From Adiantum capillus-veneris (lineage: Eukaryota; Streptophyta; Polypodiopsida; Polypodiales; Pteridaceae): DNA of 64,000 nt. Under the pieces are notes generated by a model. It worked only from the letters and a program-made list of their open reading frames with translations. It searched no databases and was not told where the DNA came from. The DNA lies in assembly GCA_014529385.2 (NCBI GenBank), contig CM043969.1, positions 17,712,446 through 17,776,445 of the forward strand, given 5' to 3'. Positions 23,061 to 35,967 of this stretch are shown one piece after another. Every line of letters starts with the position of its first letter. Positions within the stretch are counted from its first letter, which is position 1. Both the position numbers and the translations under genes were made by a program.

Positions 23061-26000
23061 GTATGTTTTGAACTTCTTGTACATGATAATGTTTTCTTTT
23101 TGGCAATTTGATACTCTTAGTGTTAGATTTTGTTTTATATAGTATTGTTTGAGTCTATCTTTTTCATATCAAGTATTTAATTTTTGAATGGTGAATCCTT
23201 AGATTAAAAATATAAGACTAACCTAAACTTAATGGCTTAAGAGCTTGATTTTTGTAATTTTTAGACCTCGTATTACTATCCCCTTCATATGCTACATTGG
23301 AGCCTAGCTTGGACAAGTGGTGGACCTACCATGGAGTCTAATTCAGAAAATTGTGAGAGACTTTAAAGCAACACCAATTTGTTACATTATCTTGGACAAG
23401 TGGTGGACCTTGCTTCTATTTGTGTTTCTATGGAGCATATCTTGACCATGTGGTAGACGTTGTTTATCTCCATGCTTCAATGAGTGGACCTTAGACAAGT
23501 GAAGTACCTTGAAACCAAACTACCCACGTATAGCTTGGACCAGTGGTGAACCTTTATTCTCTCATGTTTCAATGGATCCTATTTTGGCCTAAGGTATATC
23601 TTACTCCCAGGGATTCCACTATGTAAAAATTGCATATATCATGTGTGAACAAGAGGTATTTAAATAATGTCTTACCTGTATATTTTCAAGTATTATATAT
23701 ATCTCGTATGTATGATTTTTTGTAAAAAAAACTAGACCTTATATATGAAAATTTTTAGTTTTTCAATTGAAAAACTCTTTATGTAAGTACATTTTTTTAT
23801 AAATGCACCTAATTATAAATACCTTATTTTGTTTGCACGTGCTATCTTACATATTTCCTAAATGACACCTCAGGATCTTACTTCTCTCCATGCTTAAATA
23901 GATTCTAGCTTCAACATAGAGTGGACCTTAAATAAAACTCCACATGTTGGAGCTTTGTGGAGGTTCCCCCATGCATATTTAGGAAAGCTAGTGTTTCTTA
24001 TCCTCAAAGTATCCTAGCTTAGATTGGTGGTGGACCTTGATTTTATCCATACTTCAATAGAGCTGAGGTTAGACAAGTGAGGTGGATAAGTGTTCATACA
24101 ACCATCATAGACTGTACATCTTAGGTACCTCTTATATTAGAATTACACATGGCCATCTTGGACAAATGGTGGAGCTTCCTACGAAAGATAATATGATACA
24201 CAAATGATCTTCTAATATTTTCTCATGCCTAGTTGATGCATTTGGTACACCTTGCATCTCTAAAGGTTGGAGAAGTGGTGGCCCTTTGGATTTAGCATCA
24301 CACATTATTTATGTAGCCTAGCTTGGACAAGCGGCGAACCTTAGCTTTCCTCCATGTTTCAAGGGAGTCTCAATTGGATAAGTGGTTTTTGAAGTTCCAA
24401 TCGATCCTAGCTTGGACACATGATGGAGCTTGCTTCTACCTTATGTTTCAATAGAAATATCTTGGACAAGTGGTGGAGCTTGTAGAAAAACCCGCCATGT
24501 ACAATATATCATGGATTTTCCAAATGGTGAGAAATGATATTGTAGCTCGGAAGTAGCTCATACAAGTGATGGACCTTGTAACAAAATTCTCCATGTACAA
24601 ACACATCAAGGTTTTTGCAATTGGTGAGAAACAATATTGTTCATGGTTTTATAAAGCTTGGACAAGTGATGGGGTTTTTCTTATGCTCACGTTGCAAGGG
24701 ATCCTAGCTTAGACAAGTGGTTTCTTATGTTTCAATGGAGCCTAGCTTGGACATATGATGGAGCTTGCTTCTATCCACATGTTTCAATAGAGTTAGCTTG
24801 GACAAGTGGTGGACCTTGGAGAAAAAATATCTATGTACAACATATCATGGGTTTTCAAATGGTGAGAAACAATATCGTAGCTTGGAGATAGCTTGGAAAA
24901 GTAGTGGAACTTGTAACAAATGTTTCCATGTAAAACACACCATGATTTTGCAATTGGTGGGCAGAAATATTGTTCAAGGTTGTTATTAGCTTGGACAAGT
25001 CGTGGATATTTTTCTTCTAATCATGCTTCAAGGGAGCCTAGCTTGGACTAATGGTTTGCCATTTTCTAATGTATGTTGCTTGGACACATGGTGGAGCTTG
25101 CTTCTAACACATGTCAATAGAGTTAGCTTGGACAAGTGGTCGAATCCCCCATGTACAACACATCATGGGACTTTTAAATTGTGAAAAACAAATATTGTAG
25201 CTTGGGGGAAGCTTGGACAAGAGATGGGCCTTGCTAAAAACTTATTTATGTACAACATATTATGGGTTTTCCAATTGGAAAGAAATATTATTGTTCAAGA
25301 TATAAACTTACAAGTTGAACATGTCATCCCTAGCTTAAACAAGTTATGGAGCTTTATTTCTCTCCATGTTTAAAGGGAGCCTAGCTTGGACAAGTGACTT
25401 TCCATGTACAAATGAAGTCTAGCATGGACACATGGTGGAGCTTGCTAGGAAAGAAAATAGGCTACACAAATGGTGGATCTTTTGGTATTTTCTCATGCCT
25501 AGCTTATACATCTAGTACACCTTGCATCTTTAAAGGTTGAGAATGTGGTGGCCCTTTGTATTTAACCACACATTATTTATGTATCCTAACTTAGACAAGT
25601 GGTGAATCTTTGCCTCCCTCCTATTTCAAGGTAGCCTCAATTGGAGAAGTGGTTGATCTTGGCCTCCCTCCAATGGAGCCTAGCTTGTACACATGGTGGA
25701 GCTTGCTTCTACCTTATATTTCAATAGGACTAGCTTGGACAAGTAGTGGAGCTTGGAACAAAACCCCCCATGTACAACATACCATGGATTTTCCAAATGG
25801 TGAGAAATATTATTGTAGCTTGGAGGTAGCTTGGACAAGTGGTGGGCCTTGTAACAAAATTCTCCACGTACAAACACATCAAGGGTTTCCCAATTGGTGA
25901 GTAATAATATCATTTATGGTTGTCCCTAGCTTCAACAAGTGGTGAAGTTTTTGTATGATAATGTTTCAAGGGATCCTAGCTTAGACAAGTGATTTACCAT

Positions 26001-29000
26001 GTTTCAATGTTGCTTCACTTGGGCACATGGTGGAGCTTTCTTCTATACCATGTTTCAATAGAGTTAGCTTGTATAAGTGGTGGATCTTGGAGCAGAACTC
26101 TCCACATGTACAACATATCATGGATTTTTCCAATGAGAAGAAACAATATCATAGCTTGGAGAAAGCTTTGACAAGTAATAGCGGGCCTTGTAACAAAATT
26201 TTTCATGTAAAACACACCATGATTTTCCAATGGTTGAGAAGCAATATTGTTCAAGGGTGAAAGCATGTTAACGTGTCACATTTTTGTGCTAGTTAGCACT
26301 TTCAAGTTAGCACACCTTAAAAAAGTTAGGCATCCGGTAAAACTTTTACAAACAATATCAATTTTTTTTTGAGATTGTACATTTGGATTCCTTGTTTCAA
26401 GAGCTTTCTACTGATATATCATACGTCATAGATCTTGGAGATGTAGCTCATGTCATTGTACTAGTTAGCATATGTCAGATTTGTGCTAGTTAGCATTGTC
26501 CGGGACATGAAAAAGTGTGATATGTTTACATGCTTTCACCCTCAAGGTTGTCCATGGCTTGGACAAGTGGTGGATCTCTACTTTTACATGCTTTCACCCT
26601 CAAGGTTGTCCATAGCTTGGACAAGTGGTGGATCTCTACTTCTACCCATGTTTCAAGGGAGCCCAGCTTGGACAAGTGGTCTCCCATGTCCTTGTGGAGC
26701 CTAGCTTGGATATATGGTGGAGCTTGCTTCTATCCCTTGTCAATAGGGTTAGCTTGGACAAGTGGTGCATTGCATCACTTTTCCCAGGTTCTAGTTTTCC
26801 AAGTTCAATAGAACCTAGCTAGGACAAGTGGTGGACCTTGAAACAAAACTGCCCTTGTACAACATATATATGGGTTTTCATGTTTCAATGGAGCTTAGCT
26901 TGAAAAAATGGTGCATCTTTATTCTCTCCATGTCTCAATGGAGCCTAGCTTAGACAAGTGGTGGTCCTTAGATGCTTCCATGATTCAATTGAACTTGGGC
27001 TAGCTTGGACAAGTGGTGGACCTTGAAAAAGACCCTAGTTTGGACAACTGGTGGAGCTTCCTTTTCTCCATGTTTCAATTGATCCAAGCTTGGACAAGTG
27101 GTGGAACTTATATTCTTTTCATGTCTCAATGATTCTTGAGACCAAAAATCTCCATTTCTAGATTAGATAGCTAGCTTTCCTTCCACCTCTCTCTAGAGGT
27201 TAGGCAAGTGTTAGATCTTTGAACTAAATGAACTACTATTTATGAGTCCTAGGTTGGACATGTGGTGGAGCTTTCTTCACACCATGTTTCAATAGAGATT
27301 ATCTTAGACAAGTGGTGGATCTTTAAACAAACACTCCTTGTACAACATACATCTGGTTTAGGGTTGATTCAATAGACCCTAGCTTGGACAAGTGGTGGAC
27401 CTTGACACAAAACTCCTCATGTACAACATATATCTAGTTTAGGGTTGTTTCAATAGAGCTCAGCTTGGACACATGGTGGATCTTGCTACTAAAGATAATA
27501 GGCTACATAAATGATCTTCTAATATATTCTTATGCTTAGTTTACGCATTTGATACACCTTGCATCTCTAAAGCCTAAAGAAGTGGTGGCCCTTTGGATTT
27601 AGCATCACACATTATTTATGTAGCCTAGCTTGGACAAGCGGTGAACCTTAGCTTCCCTCCATGTTTCAAGGGAGCCTCGATTGGATAAGTGGTTTTTGAA
27701 GTTCCAGTCAATCCTAGCTTGGACACTTGATGGAGCTTGCTTCTACCTTATGTTTCAATAGAAATATCTTGCACAAGTGTGGTGGAGCTTGGAGAAAAAC
27801 CCCCCATGTACAATATATCATGGATTTTCCAAGTGGTGAGAAATAATATTGTAGCTTGGAGTTAGCTCAAACAAGTGGTGGTCCTTGTAACAAAATTCTC
27901 TATGGACAAACACATCAAGGGTTTTGCAATTGGTGAGAAAAAATGTCATTCATGGTTGTCTAAAGCTTGGACAAGTGGTGGGGTTTTTCTTATTCTCATG
28001 TTGCAAGGGATCCTAGCTTAGACAAGTGGTTTCCTATGTTTGAATGGATCCTAACTTGGACACATGGTGGAGCTTGCTTCTATCCCCATGTTTCAATAGA
28101 GTTATCATGGACAATTGGTGGACCTTGGAGAAAAACTCTCCATGTAAAACATATCATGGTGGACCTTGCAATTATTTTATATACCTATCTTGGAGAAAAT
28201 GTGGAACCTTGATTATCTCCATACATCAAGCCAAGGTTGGTGAAGCTTGCTTCTCTCCATGTTTTGGTCCTAACTCGAACAAGTTGTCAAGCTTGATTCT
28301 CTCTATGTTTTAGAGGATCCTAACTCAGACAAGTGGTAGAGCTCGTCCTCTCTAAATGCTGCAAAGTAGCCTAGATCAATCAAGTGGTGCACCTTGAAAC
28401 AAAACCACCCATGTACAACATCTCATGGGTTTTTCATGTTTGAATAGAGCCTAGCTCGGACAAGTGGTAGAGCTCTCCATGTTCAATGGAGCCTAGCTTA
28501 TACAATTGGTGGATATTTTTTTCTTTCCATGTTTCAATGGAGAACCTACCTTGGACAAGTGGTGAATCCCATGGACAACATATCATGGATTTTTGAAGTG
28601 GTGGAAAGAAGTACTAGCCTGGGTGGTGGACCTTGCTTCTCTCCATGCTTCAATGGAGCCTTATCGCTGGATAGGATATGGTAGACCTTGAAGTAAGACC
28701 TTGCATGCTATAGCCCCTCATATGTTGTGCATGTGAAGGACCTTGAAATTGTGCTATAAGTCTAGCTTGGAGAACTAGTTGGCCTTTGATAATCTCCATA
28801 CATCAACAAGCCAAGGTTGAACAAGTGGTGGACCTACAAACCAAAATATTTACACCACAATAGAGTATATAATGTAGATGTGGTGAAATTTGAGATTAAA
28901 ACACCCATGCTACTAGAGAAGATAAGTTGTAAGTGTGGTGGAGCATTGTATCAATGTTCTAGGCCTAATTTTGACTAGTGATGACTTTGAAACTATCCCC

Positions 29001-29286
29001 GTAGTCTACAAGAAAACATATATGAACCAAGAGGTTAGAATACCTTTGTTGAATCAATGCATCCCATGTTACCAGATACTATATGTTTCTTGGATAGTTA
29101 TTGGACCTTGTATCAATTCTCAATGTCAAGCTTGGACAAGTGATCTCAAAGATTTTATTTTTTGAAACCTTTTGAGGCCCCATGTAAGAAACACTCTCAG
29201 TCTTCCATATGATGGACATCCTAGTAGTACTATCATTCTTTGATCTAGTCCTTGTATTTATGCATAATGTTTTCATTTTTTCGCAG
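23061..29286 (+). other. candidate 6.2-kb intron filled with repeats
   Basis: The donor AAAC|GTATGT at 23061 and acceptor TTTTTTCGCAG|AT at 29286 join MEK-(C/AT)-TKELSEIK in one frame, so one gene may run from the 14.9-kb gene into the SET-like exon. The interval is almost entirely the 19-base-core repeat array. The match of phase could be chance (about one in three), so this is a hypothesis. Confidence 0.4.
23290..29140 (+). repeat. long degenerate repeat array, core AGCTTGGACAAGTGGTGGA, with higher-order units
   Basis: The core recurs many dozens of times in one orientation, spaced about 40-110 bases, with companion words TCTCCATGTTTCAATGGAGCC, CATGTACAACATATCATGG and GGTTTTCCAATTGGTGAG. 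Larger blocks are copied too. The segment with GGCCCTTTG, ACACATTATTTATGTA and GAAAT(N)ATATTGTAGCT-like words occurs at about 24165-24640, 25436-25900 and 27476-27930. The offsets are constant, about 1270 and 2040 bases. A non-repeat island with GTGCTAGTTAGCA words lies at 26262-26520. A 56-bp duplication starting TTTACATGCTTTCACCCTC is at 26525-26640. Reading frames here are translations of the repeat. Confidence 0.92.
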
Positions 29287-29845
29287 ATACAAAGGAGTTA
29301 AGTGAGATTAAAATGAGGTGTATTTCATGCTATGATTATAATGAAGATCCTTTTGTGACACCAACTTTTCCTACTCCCAAGAATGTACTTTTTTATATTA
29401 ACGGGGTGGCCTTTGAAGTGCGACTTTCATGTATTCAAGGAGCTAGCTATGGGCTATTTGTGCATACTACCCTTAAAAGTGGTGTGGCTATTCTAAATTA
29501 TGGAGGGCCTAAGTATAGATTTCAAGAGTGGAAAAGGATATGCAAAATATTTTCAAGAGCCTCTAAATATTTTCTTCTAGAAGATCAAATGTAGAAGAAG
29601 AGGAAGATCAAGCATGCATTCTTGGTTGTGTAGAAGAAGGAATATGTCGGGCTTTATAAACAGTTCTCATGGTACAAGTGTCCAGCCAAGTTTACGCTAT
29701 ACATTTGATCCAAATTTTCCACCTTGGCACAAATACACATCTTCAAGAGTATGGCTATGTATACCTTGAGACTATTTGTCAGGTTGCAGTAGGAGAAGAG
29801 TTGTGAGAAGAATTTACTTGATATTTTCAAGTATTTATGCGGATG
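29287..29845 (+). pseudogene. decayed SET-domain-like exon
   Basis: The acceptor TTTTTTCGCAG precedes an open stretch to 29594 with GASYGLFVHTTLKSGVAIL, NYGGPKYRFQEW and CKIF. This resembles the N-terminal part of SET domains (GxGLFA..i..G..i..Y.G). In a second frame, GFINSSHG at 29650-29673 resembles the (R/G)(Y/F)INHSC-type motif. In a third frame, VAVGEEL at 29783 resembles the closing GEEL..DY motif. SET domains methylate protein lysines using SAM. All three landmarks are in the right order and spacing but need two frameshifts, and the catalytic Tyr region ends in a stop. The identification rests on short motifs only. Confidence 0.45.
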
Positions 29846-30556
29846 GAAATCTTAAATACAGCTAAAATTTTGTTTTTTTGTTGATAGAATCTCAACACTT
29901 AAGTGTATACGATTGTTTTTTACTTTATGTTTAGCTAGAATCTCGAGTGTTCTTATGCTTTATGTGTTTTCTAAGTTATTTGATTACTTTGAACATAGAA
30001 TCTTGACTCTACTCAAGAATTTTAGAAAATCTATCAAAATTTAATCAATACCTAGGTTGGAAAAGTGTAGGGGATCCAATATTATTCTCTTCCTTGATAA
30101 ATTTTACCCTGAATATGAAGGACATCTTTGCAACATTTTGGTGTAGTTTGAAACTAGCAAGCTTAAACAAGTTGTGACCCTAAATCCAAATCTAAGCCAA
30201 AGATCTATTTTTTTTCTTATAGCCTAGATTGGACATGTGGTGGACCTTGTGTCTGTGTGTTATTGAACAGGTTTTTCTTGTAGCCTAGATTGGACATGTG
30301 GTAGATCTTGTGCCCATGTGTTCTTGAACATGTTTTGGCTTTTAGTATTCACTTAAGTACTAACACATAATAGAGTATAGGCTGTACAGGTTTTCCACAA
30401 TAGATTATAGTTTAGACAAGTGGTGCCTTGTGTACCAATGCTAACAATGGTTGCAAGGATTCTAATATTGATTTTACCTTGAATAAATTTGCTACTTGGA
30501 GCTCTACATGTTAAAATTGTGAATTAAATTCTAGTGATTTTTGAGAAACCAATGTT
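29846..30556. other. AT-rich spacer with a 62-bp duplication
   Basis: AT-rich and non-coding. At 30221-30340 the words GCCTAGATTGGACATGTGGT and TGTGTTNTTGAACA occur twice, 62 bases apart, clearly outlying members of the 19-base-core repeat. A further relative is at 30410 (TTTAGACAAGTGGTGCCTTG). Confidence 0.6.
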
Positions 30557-30990
30557 ATGTGTGATTTCTTAGATTCAAAGATTGGGATTGACAAAGCCCC
30601 TATGAATCAATCAACAATTGTAGATTCTATTGATTCTCTCATTTTTAAAGTGCCCAATACGAAAGGTATTTCTATACCAGAGTCTAGTGATGTGCAGCTT
30701 GAGCAAGCTTGCAATAATGTGCACCAAGAAATCAATGCTCCAACAATCCAACCTACCATTAGGAAGGGAATGGGGTATAGGAGGGCCTCTTTATTTGGTA
30801 GTTTAAGGAAATGCTTAAACAATCCAACCTACCATTAGGAAGGGAATGGGGTATAGGAGGGCCTCTTTATTTGGCAGTTTAAGGAAATGCTTAAAGCTTA
30901 AGTCAAGTTTGACCAAGCCTAAAAGAGAGGGAAAAAAGGCCTATGATGAGATTTTTAAAAATACCATTTGTATATTTTGTATTTTGAAAA
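30557..30990 (+). pseudogene. small unknown coding fragment with internal duplication
   Basis: A frame from 30557 (MCDFLDSKIGIDK) runs to 30838. Its end, PTIRKGMGYRRASLFGSL, is repeated because of a 76-bp tandem duplication, and only the second copy continues into LKLKSSLTKPKREGKKA. The undamaged form would be a hydrophilic protein with a basic C-terminus. A related stretch lies inverted near 42960-43020. I do not recognise the family. Confidence 0.35.
30742..30893. repeat. tandem duplication, period 76 bp
   Basis: AACAATCCAACCTACCATTA through GGAAATGCTTAA is present twice with one difference (GGTAG or GGCAG). Confidence 0.96.
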
Positions 30991-31029
30991 TATGCTACTT
31001 TAACACAAAAGAGAGGTGGGTAACTGAAT

Positions 31030-31700
31030 TTTAAAATGTCCTTCCCCGTCTCTCTCCTCTCTCTAACATATAAAACACTCTCTCTCACTTAGTTCTCATT
31101 AAAAGAAGCACTTTTCAGCCTGCCCTGCCAAAAAACAGATTTTGCATATTCTCTCTTCATTCTCTCTCTAAAACGTGAGCCAACTTTTTCTCTTTTCCCC
31201 CCTTTTCTCTCTTATCACTTCCACCTCCCAATCATCAAGAGGACATTCTATGTTGCCTACATCTCACAGAAAGTGCAGATCCTCCAAGGCTGCAGATCTA
31301 CTCTCTCTCTCACTCTCTTCCTCTCTCTCTCTCTCTCTCTCTCAGAGGCTCTCTCTCCTCCCATTCTAGCTTCAGGTGAGAGCAATGAAGAACTCCATTA
31401 CCTCTGTGTGCAGTTGCATTTCTATCTCTAAATCCCTCATGATCAATATTTTGCATTCAAAAGAGATTGATATACACTCTCTCTCTTTCTTCCCTCCACA
31501 ACATAATCCTTCTCTACTATCTCTAATTACCTTCCAATTTTTCCCTCCATAGAAAGATTTTCTTGCTTGTAGCAGTCACCATTACACATTCTCTCACTAT
31601 TATTATTGATTAGCTAACAAACATTTCATTCAATCTCCCTCCACTGCAAGACATTAATAACAGACCAAAACGATATCGATTAAACGCTGATTTGGAGTAG
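31030..31700 (+). other. CT-rich, promoter/leader-like stretch with CT microsatellite
   Basis: Highly CT-rich sequence including (CT)n at 31301-31343 and an ACATATAAAACAC TATA-like box near 31068. It precedes the same-strand transposon-type gene, so it may be its promoter and 5' leader. That is inference. Confidence 0.4.
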
Positions 31701-31712
31701 GAGTATGCTACT

Positions 31713-33481
31713 GTGCAACTTGGCACATCAAATCCCAATGCTACAGATCAGCTACAAAGCATTGGGTGCAAGGCAATCAACTTATGGGTTGATGGCCACA
31801 TTTATCCAGTGATCCAACGAGTAATGCACCACGACCCTTTTGTAATGTCATTGAGCTTTTGCGTTTTATTGGAGATGGAAGAGGCGGACTGTTTGGCTAC
31901 TTCTAGAGATTGTATTCAGCTTTTGTCAATGAAAGGGAAGCAAGTAAACATCTCTTGGCTGCCTATTCATCACTACAAGAGAAGTCTGCGAAAGAACTGC
32001 AGTAAGTTAGAGAGGAAGCCAACAAGAAGATGAAGCAACAGAACGATGAGATGGCGAACCTCGATGAAAAAGTACAGCAACAAAAAAGAGCAGGAGCATC
32101 GACTAGACAATTATGTTCAACTACAACACACTTCATGCAATATGCATCGGCGAATCGATCATCTCACACACATTCCCCTCAACTACCACATTCGTAAGCG
32201 CAAGAGACAAGAAATGTCCTTGCTATCCTCAAGTGGTGGAGCTCGAAAGAAATGTGTCCCATCAAACTCGGTAAGAATACTGATGCAAGATTCTAATTTC
32301 CTATATGTTCTACATGTTTGTGTAACGGTAATTCAATATGCAGAAACTTGGTTCGAATGATGATGGGAATTTATCCCGATGCTCAAACAACCAGACGTGC
32401 TCTGCTGTAGTATATCATCAAGCCAAAGGAGTTGGTTGAGCTACTAGATGATCCATCCAACACTGGCATTGCTAATGTTTTGCGACATAAGTATTTGAGT
32501 GAGCTAAAGAACATTGTGTCGCCTCAAGAGATGATGGAGGTGTGTGACAGCGCAGGAATAAGTTTCAAGGCCTATGAAGCTTCGTATAAAAGTGTCACAC
32601 TCGATCATCGGACAAAAGGTTTGTTTTGGTTTCTGCCAATGCCTTACAATGTCAGTGTTGCAAAAAAGTACGTCAATAATGATGTTGCAAGATTGTTGGG
32701 CGGATTTCAATATGTGAAGGATGACATGCCATTAGATGACAATAGATTATTCTGCTACAATGAGCTCAACAATGTGTATGTTGACTTGTTGAAGCTCCAA
32801 GAGTCAATGATAAGATTTTATGGGTTGACACAAGAAGAGTGTGATGGGAAAGTGATATTTGTTATGAAGCTTGATGAGTGCGAATTTTTTAAAGATTAAC
32901 GGATCGAAAGGGTAAGTTTTATGTTGATGAGCAGGGCCTTGGTGGGTGTCGATGTGGAGCTAAATGCCAATGAGAAGGGAAACACTTGTTTAGGTGTTCA
33001 GTTAGAGAAACATATTTGGTGGCTGGCAACTTTTCATCTCCCACATGAGACACATGAGACTCTCAAATGGTATTTCAATCACACGGCGATTGTTGATGTC
33101 ATTCGACAACAGCAAGAAGGACAGAGATTGCATATTTCAGGTCTTGGAACATTCCAAGTTGAGTGGCATTTGGCAGGAGACTTGAAAACACTCAAGTGTA
33201 TGTTAGGGTGCAAGCAAGGTGCAATGACCCTCTTTCCATGCATTTATTGCTGCCACAATAAAGCCTCAATGGAAACTGTCATAAAAACTAATATCTAACC
33301 AACCCAAATGATTTTCTTATATTAAACTGATCACTTAATGTGGGAGAATAAACGGGAACAAGGGTTAAGATATAGACATGTGCTTTTAGATCTATCTCAA
33401 CACGGGGCCATTGGTAAAGCGGCCCAAATGAGATATGGTCTATCAAAGAGCAAGGCTAACCAATGGAGCATAAGACCTTAG
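31713..33481 (+). pseudogene. decayed transposon-type gene, unknown family
   Basis: Coding pieces follow one another on the plus strand. 31713-32033 is followed by a Lys/Gln-rich coiled-coil-like stretch (EEANKKMKQQNDEMANLDEK) in another frame. An intron with donor CTCG|GTAAGA near 32271 and acceptor TATGCAG comes next. Then MMMGIYPDAQTTRRALL leads into 32432-32899, with KVIFVMKLDECEFFKD. After one stop, 32921-33298 has WWLATFHLPHETHE, VEWHLAGDLKTLKCML and FPCIYCCHN. A last piece is HLMWENKREQG...QHGAIGKAA (33340-33481). It resembles a family of uncharacterised transposon proteins I know from mosses and ferns. The two Asp (KLDE, AGD) and CxxC could belong to a DDE-type core, but this is a guess. 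Stops at 32410, 32897 and 33479 disable it. The left end of the gag-only element follows at 33544. Confidence 0.5.
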
Positions 33482-33543
33482 GGTTAGCTTCATTGAAGAC
33501 CTCCAATAATATGTGTAAAAGTCCTTTGACCTTAGGTAAGCTA

Positions 33544-34170
33544 GGCCGAGCATATCTCCATCCTCCGGACTTCGATTCAGGTGCCGTCGACTCCGACTAG
33601 CATCACATGCTGCATACTACCCACCAGACACCTGGCGAGCTCAAGAAAACACCAAATTGCGCATTTCCCAATGTGGCTCCCAAACGGCTCGAAACTGGAC
33701 CCTGCCAAAACTTGATTGTCCATAACTTTCCATGGAGAAGCCCGATTCTCAATCCGAAAAGACCTTCGTGCTACAAAACTCGAGAACTTCCCATGTATCA
33801 TTTCACACCCGCCTTGACCAACCACCTGTGCCCGCCCAATCCGGCGAGGATCTGCAAACACATCCCACTTCAACTTGCCATATCTTGCACATCCGGGCTC
33901 CGTTTGACGAGCCGTCTAGACCAGCTTCTAGAGAAAATCAAGCATCACATTTCGGCACACAAAACCATCACTTCGGACACATGAGGCCACCATCCAATTT
34001 AGCACCTGGCAGCACACCCTTGGCCAAGAAAACCATCATATGCATACACTTCCCGATCCACCTAACCACAGTGGCACTTCACAGCTGTATTATCACCTGG
34101 GCCCGCATCTGCTCGACCACATAGCCCCGCTTGTGCCCATTTCTATCGTCGATAGCATTTGGCTGCACCA
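33544..34170 (-). repeat. 3' LTR (possibly truncated) of the gag-only element
   Basis: Direct-repeat partner of 41016-41634. The two diverge immediately after GGCTGCACCA, the outer TG..CA border. The frames inside (for example 33607-33984) are also present in the other copy and are repeat translations. Confidence 0.8.
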
Positions 34171-34190
34171 TCATTGCCCACCCCCTTGTT
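34171..34190 (-). promoter_or_regulatory. polypurine tract of the gag-only element
   Basis: The minus strand reads AACAAGGGGGTGGGCAATGA directly before the LTR start TGGTGCAGCC, the position used to prime plus-strand DNA in LTR elements. Confidence 0.65.
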
Positions 34191-35967
34191 GAACATTCAT
34201 GTTCAACCACAAACAAACTTATTGCACCTAAAAAAACTGCAACACTAAAACGGCATAACCACACCAATACTGAGCAAACCATCAAACTAACCACAAAAGG
34301 CATACCACAACCTGTATGTACACTATATACATAGCTCCTGTGTTGCTGGCCTTCCTTTTGGTGGGTTGCCAAACTCCCTGCTTTACTTGTCATCAACTGC
34401 CTGGGTCAAACACCTGGCACTGGCCATCACCGTCCACAGGCAGCAGCTCCTCGTAGAACTGCTCCCAAACACCAACCCAATAGTGCATATAGAATGCACC
34501 CAACATCTCTTCACTATTCCACGCAGTCACACTGGCATCCAAGCATCCAAAAGAGTACCACCGTGCTCATAACTTGGCCCAACAACCAAACCAACAAACA
34601 TACGTGCATCAATGGACAAACCTACATCGACGGACAAACCTGACCCTTCCACCCAACCATGTAAAGTGGAGGACTCCTCCACAGACTCTTGTAACTGGAA
34701 ACATGCCTACTGCAATGCTGCACTCATAAGCATGGCTTTCACGACCCAATGGCACATCCCCCTTTGATGGCTTCACAACACCCATAGCCTGCTCTTCCTC
34801 TTTACCCATGGCCAAATGCACCTGTTCATCACCCAAAGGCCTCTCTAACAGCATCATACCATTGGAGTCCATGCCTGTGGCATCCTTAAACACCGTATCC
34901 TCATGCTCATCTGAACCAAGAGAGTCACATGGCTCCATCAATGCCTCTTGCAGACCATCCTTTTCAACCTGTTCACTCTCCACCTCCATGGCAGCTTCCT
35001 CTTTGGCCAAGCTTTGTACCTGCCTCACTATCAAAGCACACTGCACGGCCACTTTAACCAACATCACCATAAGCATGGTGCCGCACAAAACCTTTGCATG
35101 CATATCCTCAACCCCAAGCTTGGGCACTTCCACCTGCTCTTCAGCCACATTGGCAACCATCACATCTTTATATACCAAACTAGGTAGCTCTACCTGTACC
35201 ATCTCAGGCTCACTAGAGTCCGTCTCTTCGCCATAGCATGTGGACCTGTTCTCTTCATCTGTATCCCACAAACTCGAGCTCAAACTCCCATCACCATCAC
35301 TGCCATAGGCCGACTTGGCATCTGTATTCACATCCTTTAGCAACTCCAAAAAAGCTTGGTTACTGCCAACTTGGCTCTGCACACTCTCACCTTCCAAATC
35401 CAAGCTCTTGGTACCTACAACCTGGCCATAACCTGCCATCTTCTCGAGCAAAGACTCCACAAGAACAGGCTCTGCTACCTCTTCAAGCTTTACTTGGCAC
35501 TTGGCATCCGCCATTTTTGCTGCACACAGACTCTCTTGAACACATGGCTTACCCTCGTTGGCAAGCACATCAACCATTGGCACTAGCATCCCGCAAACAG
35601 GCACCTCCGAACAAGCAAAATTCACCATTGGCCTCATCTCAATAGGCTGCATACTTCGCATCATTGGCACCATCCTCGGCGGGTCCAAAGAACACCCTGC
35701 TGCTACAATAGGCACATACTTTGCCGGCTTAAGCAAGGCGAGCTCCATCTTTCTTTTCATTTTCTTGCTCTTGACCTTGGCCACTTGGACCGCTTCACCA
35801 TAACTTTGCGACTCTTCATCATCAACCTTCTCACGAACCACAGGATGCAGACACGCAAGAAACTTTTCCATCTTGAAGCAATCGCCATTAACCACATGCG
35901 TAACAGCCACCAATTGCCTCCAGAAAACTTCAAACTCAGCCACAAAAACCTCAAAATTGTCACATAT

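Noticed and set aside
23290-28900. Many open frames with SLDKWW- or AWTSGG-like peptides
   Set aside because: They are the repeat core read in three frames. No start context or conserved protein is involved.
33607-34124. Pro/His/Thr-rich 125-130-residue frames
   Set aside because: They lie within an LTR and recur in the partner LTR at 40951-41588.
34808-35645. Plus-strand frames of 142 and 135 residues
   Set aside because: Antisense shadows of the acidic gag frame on the minus strand.
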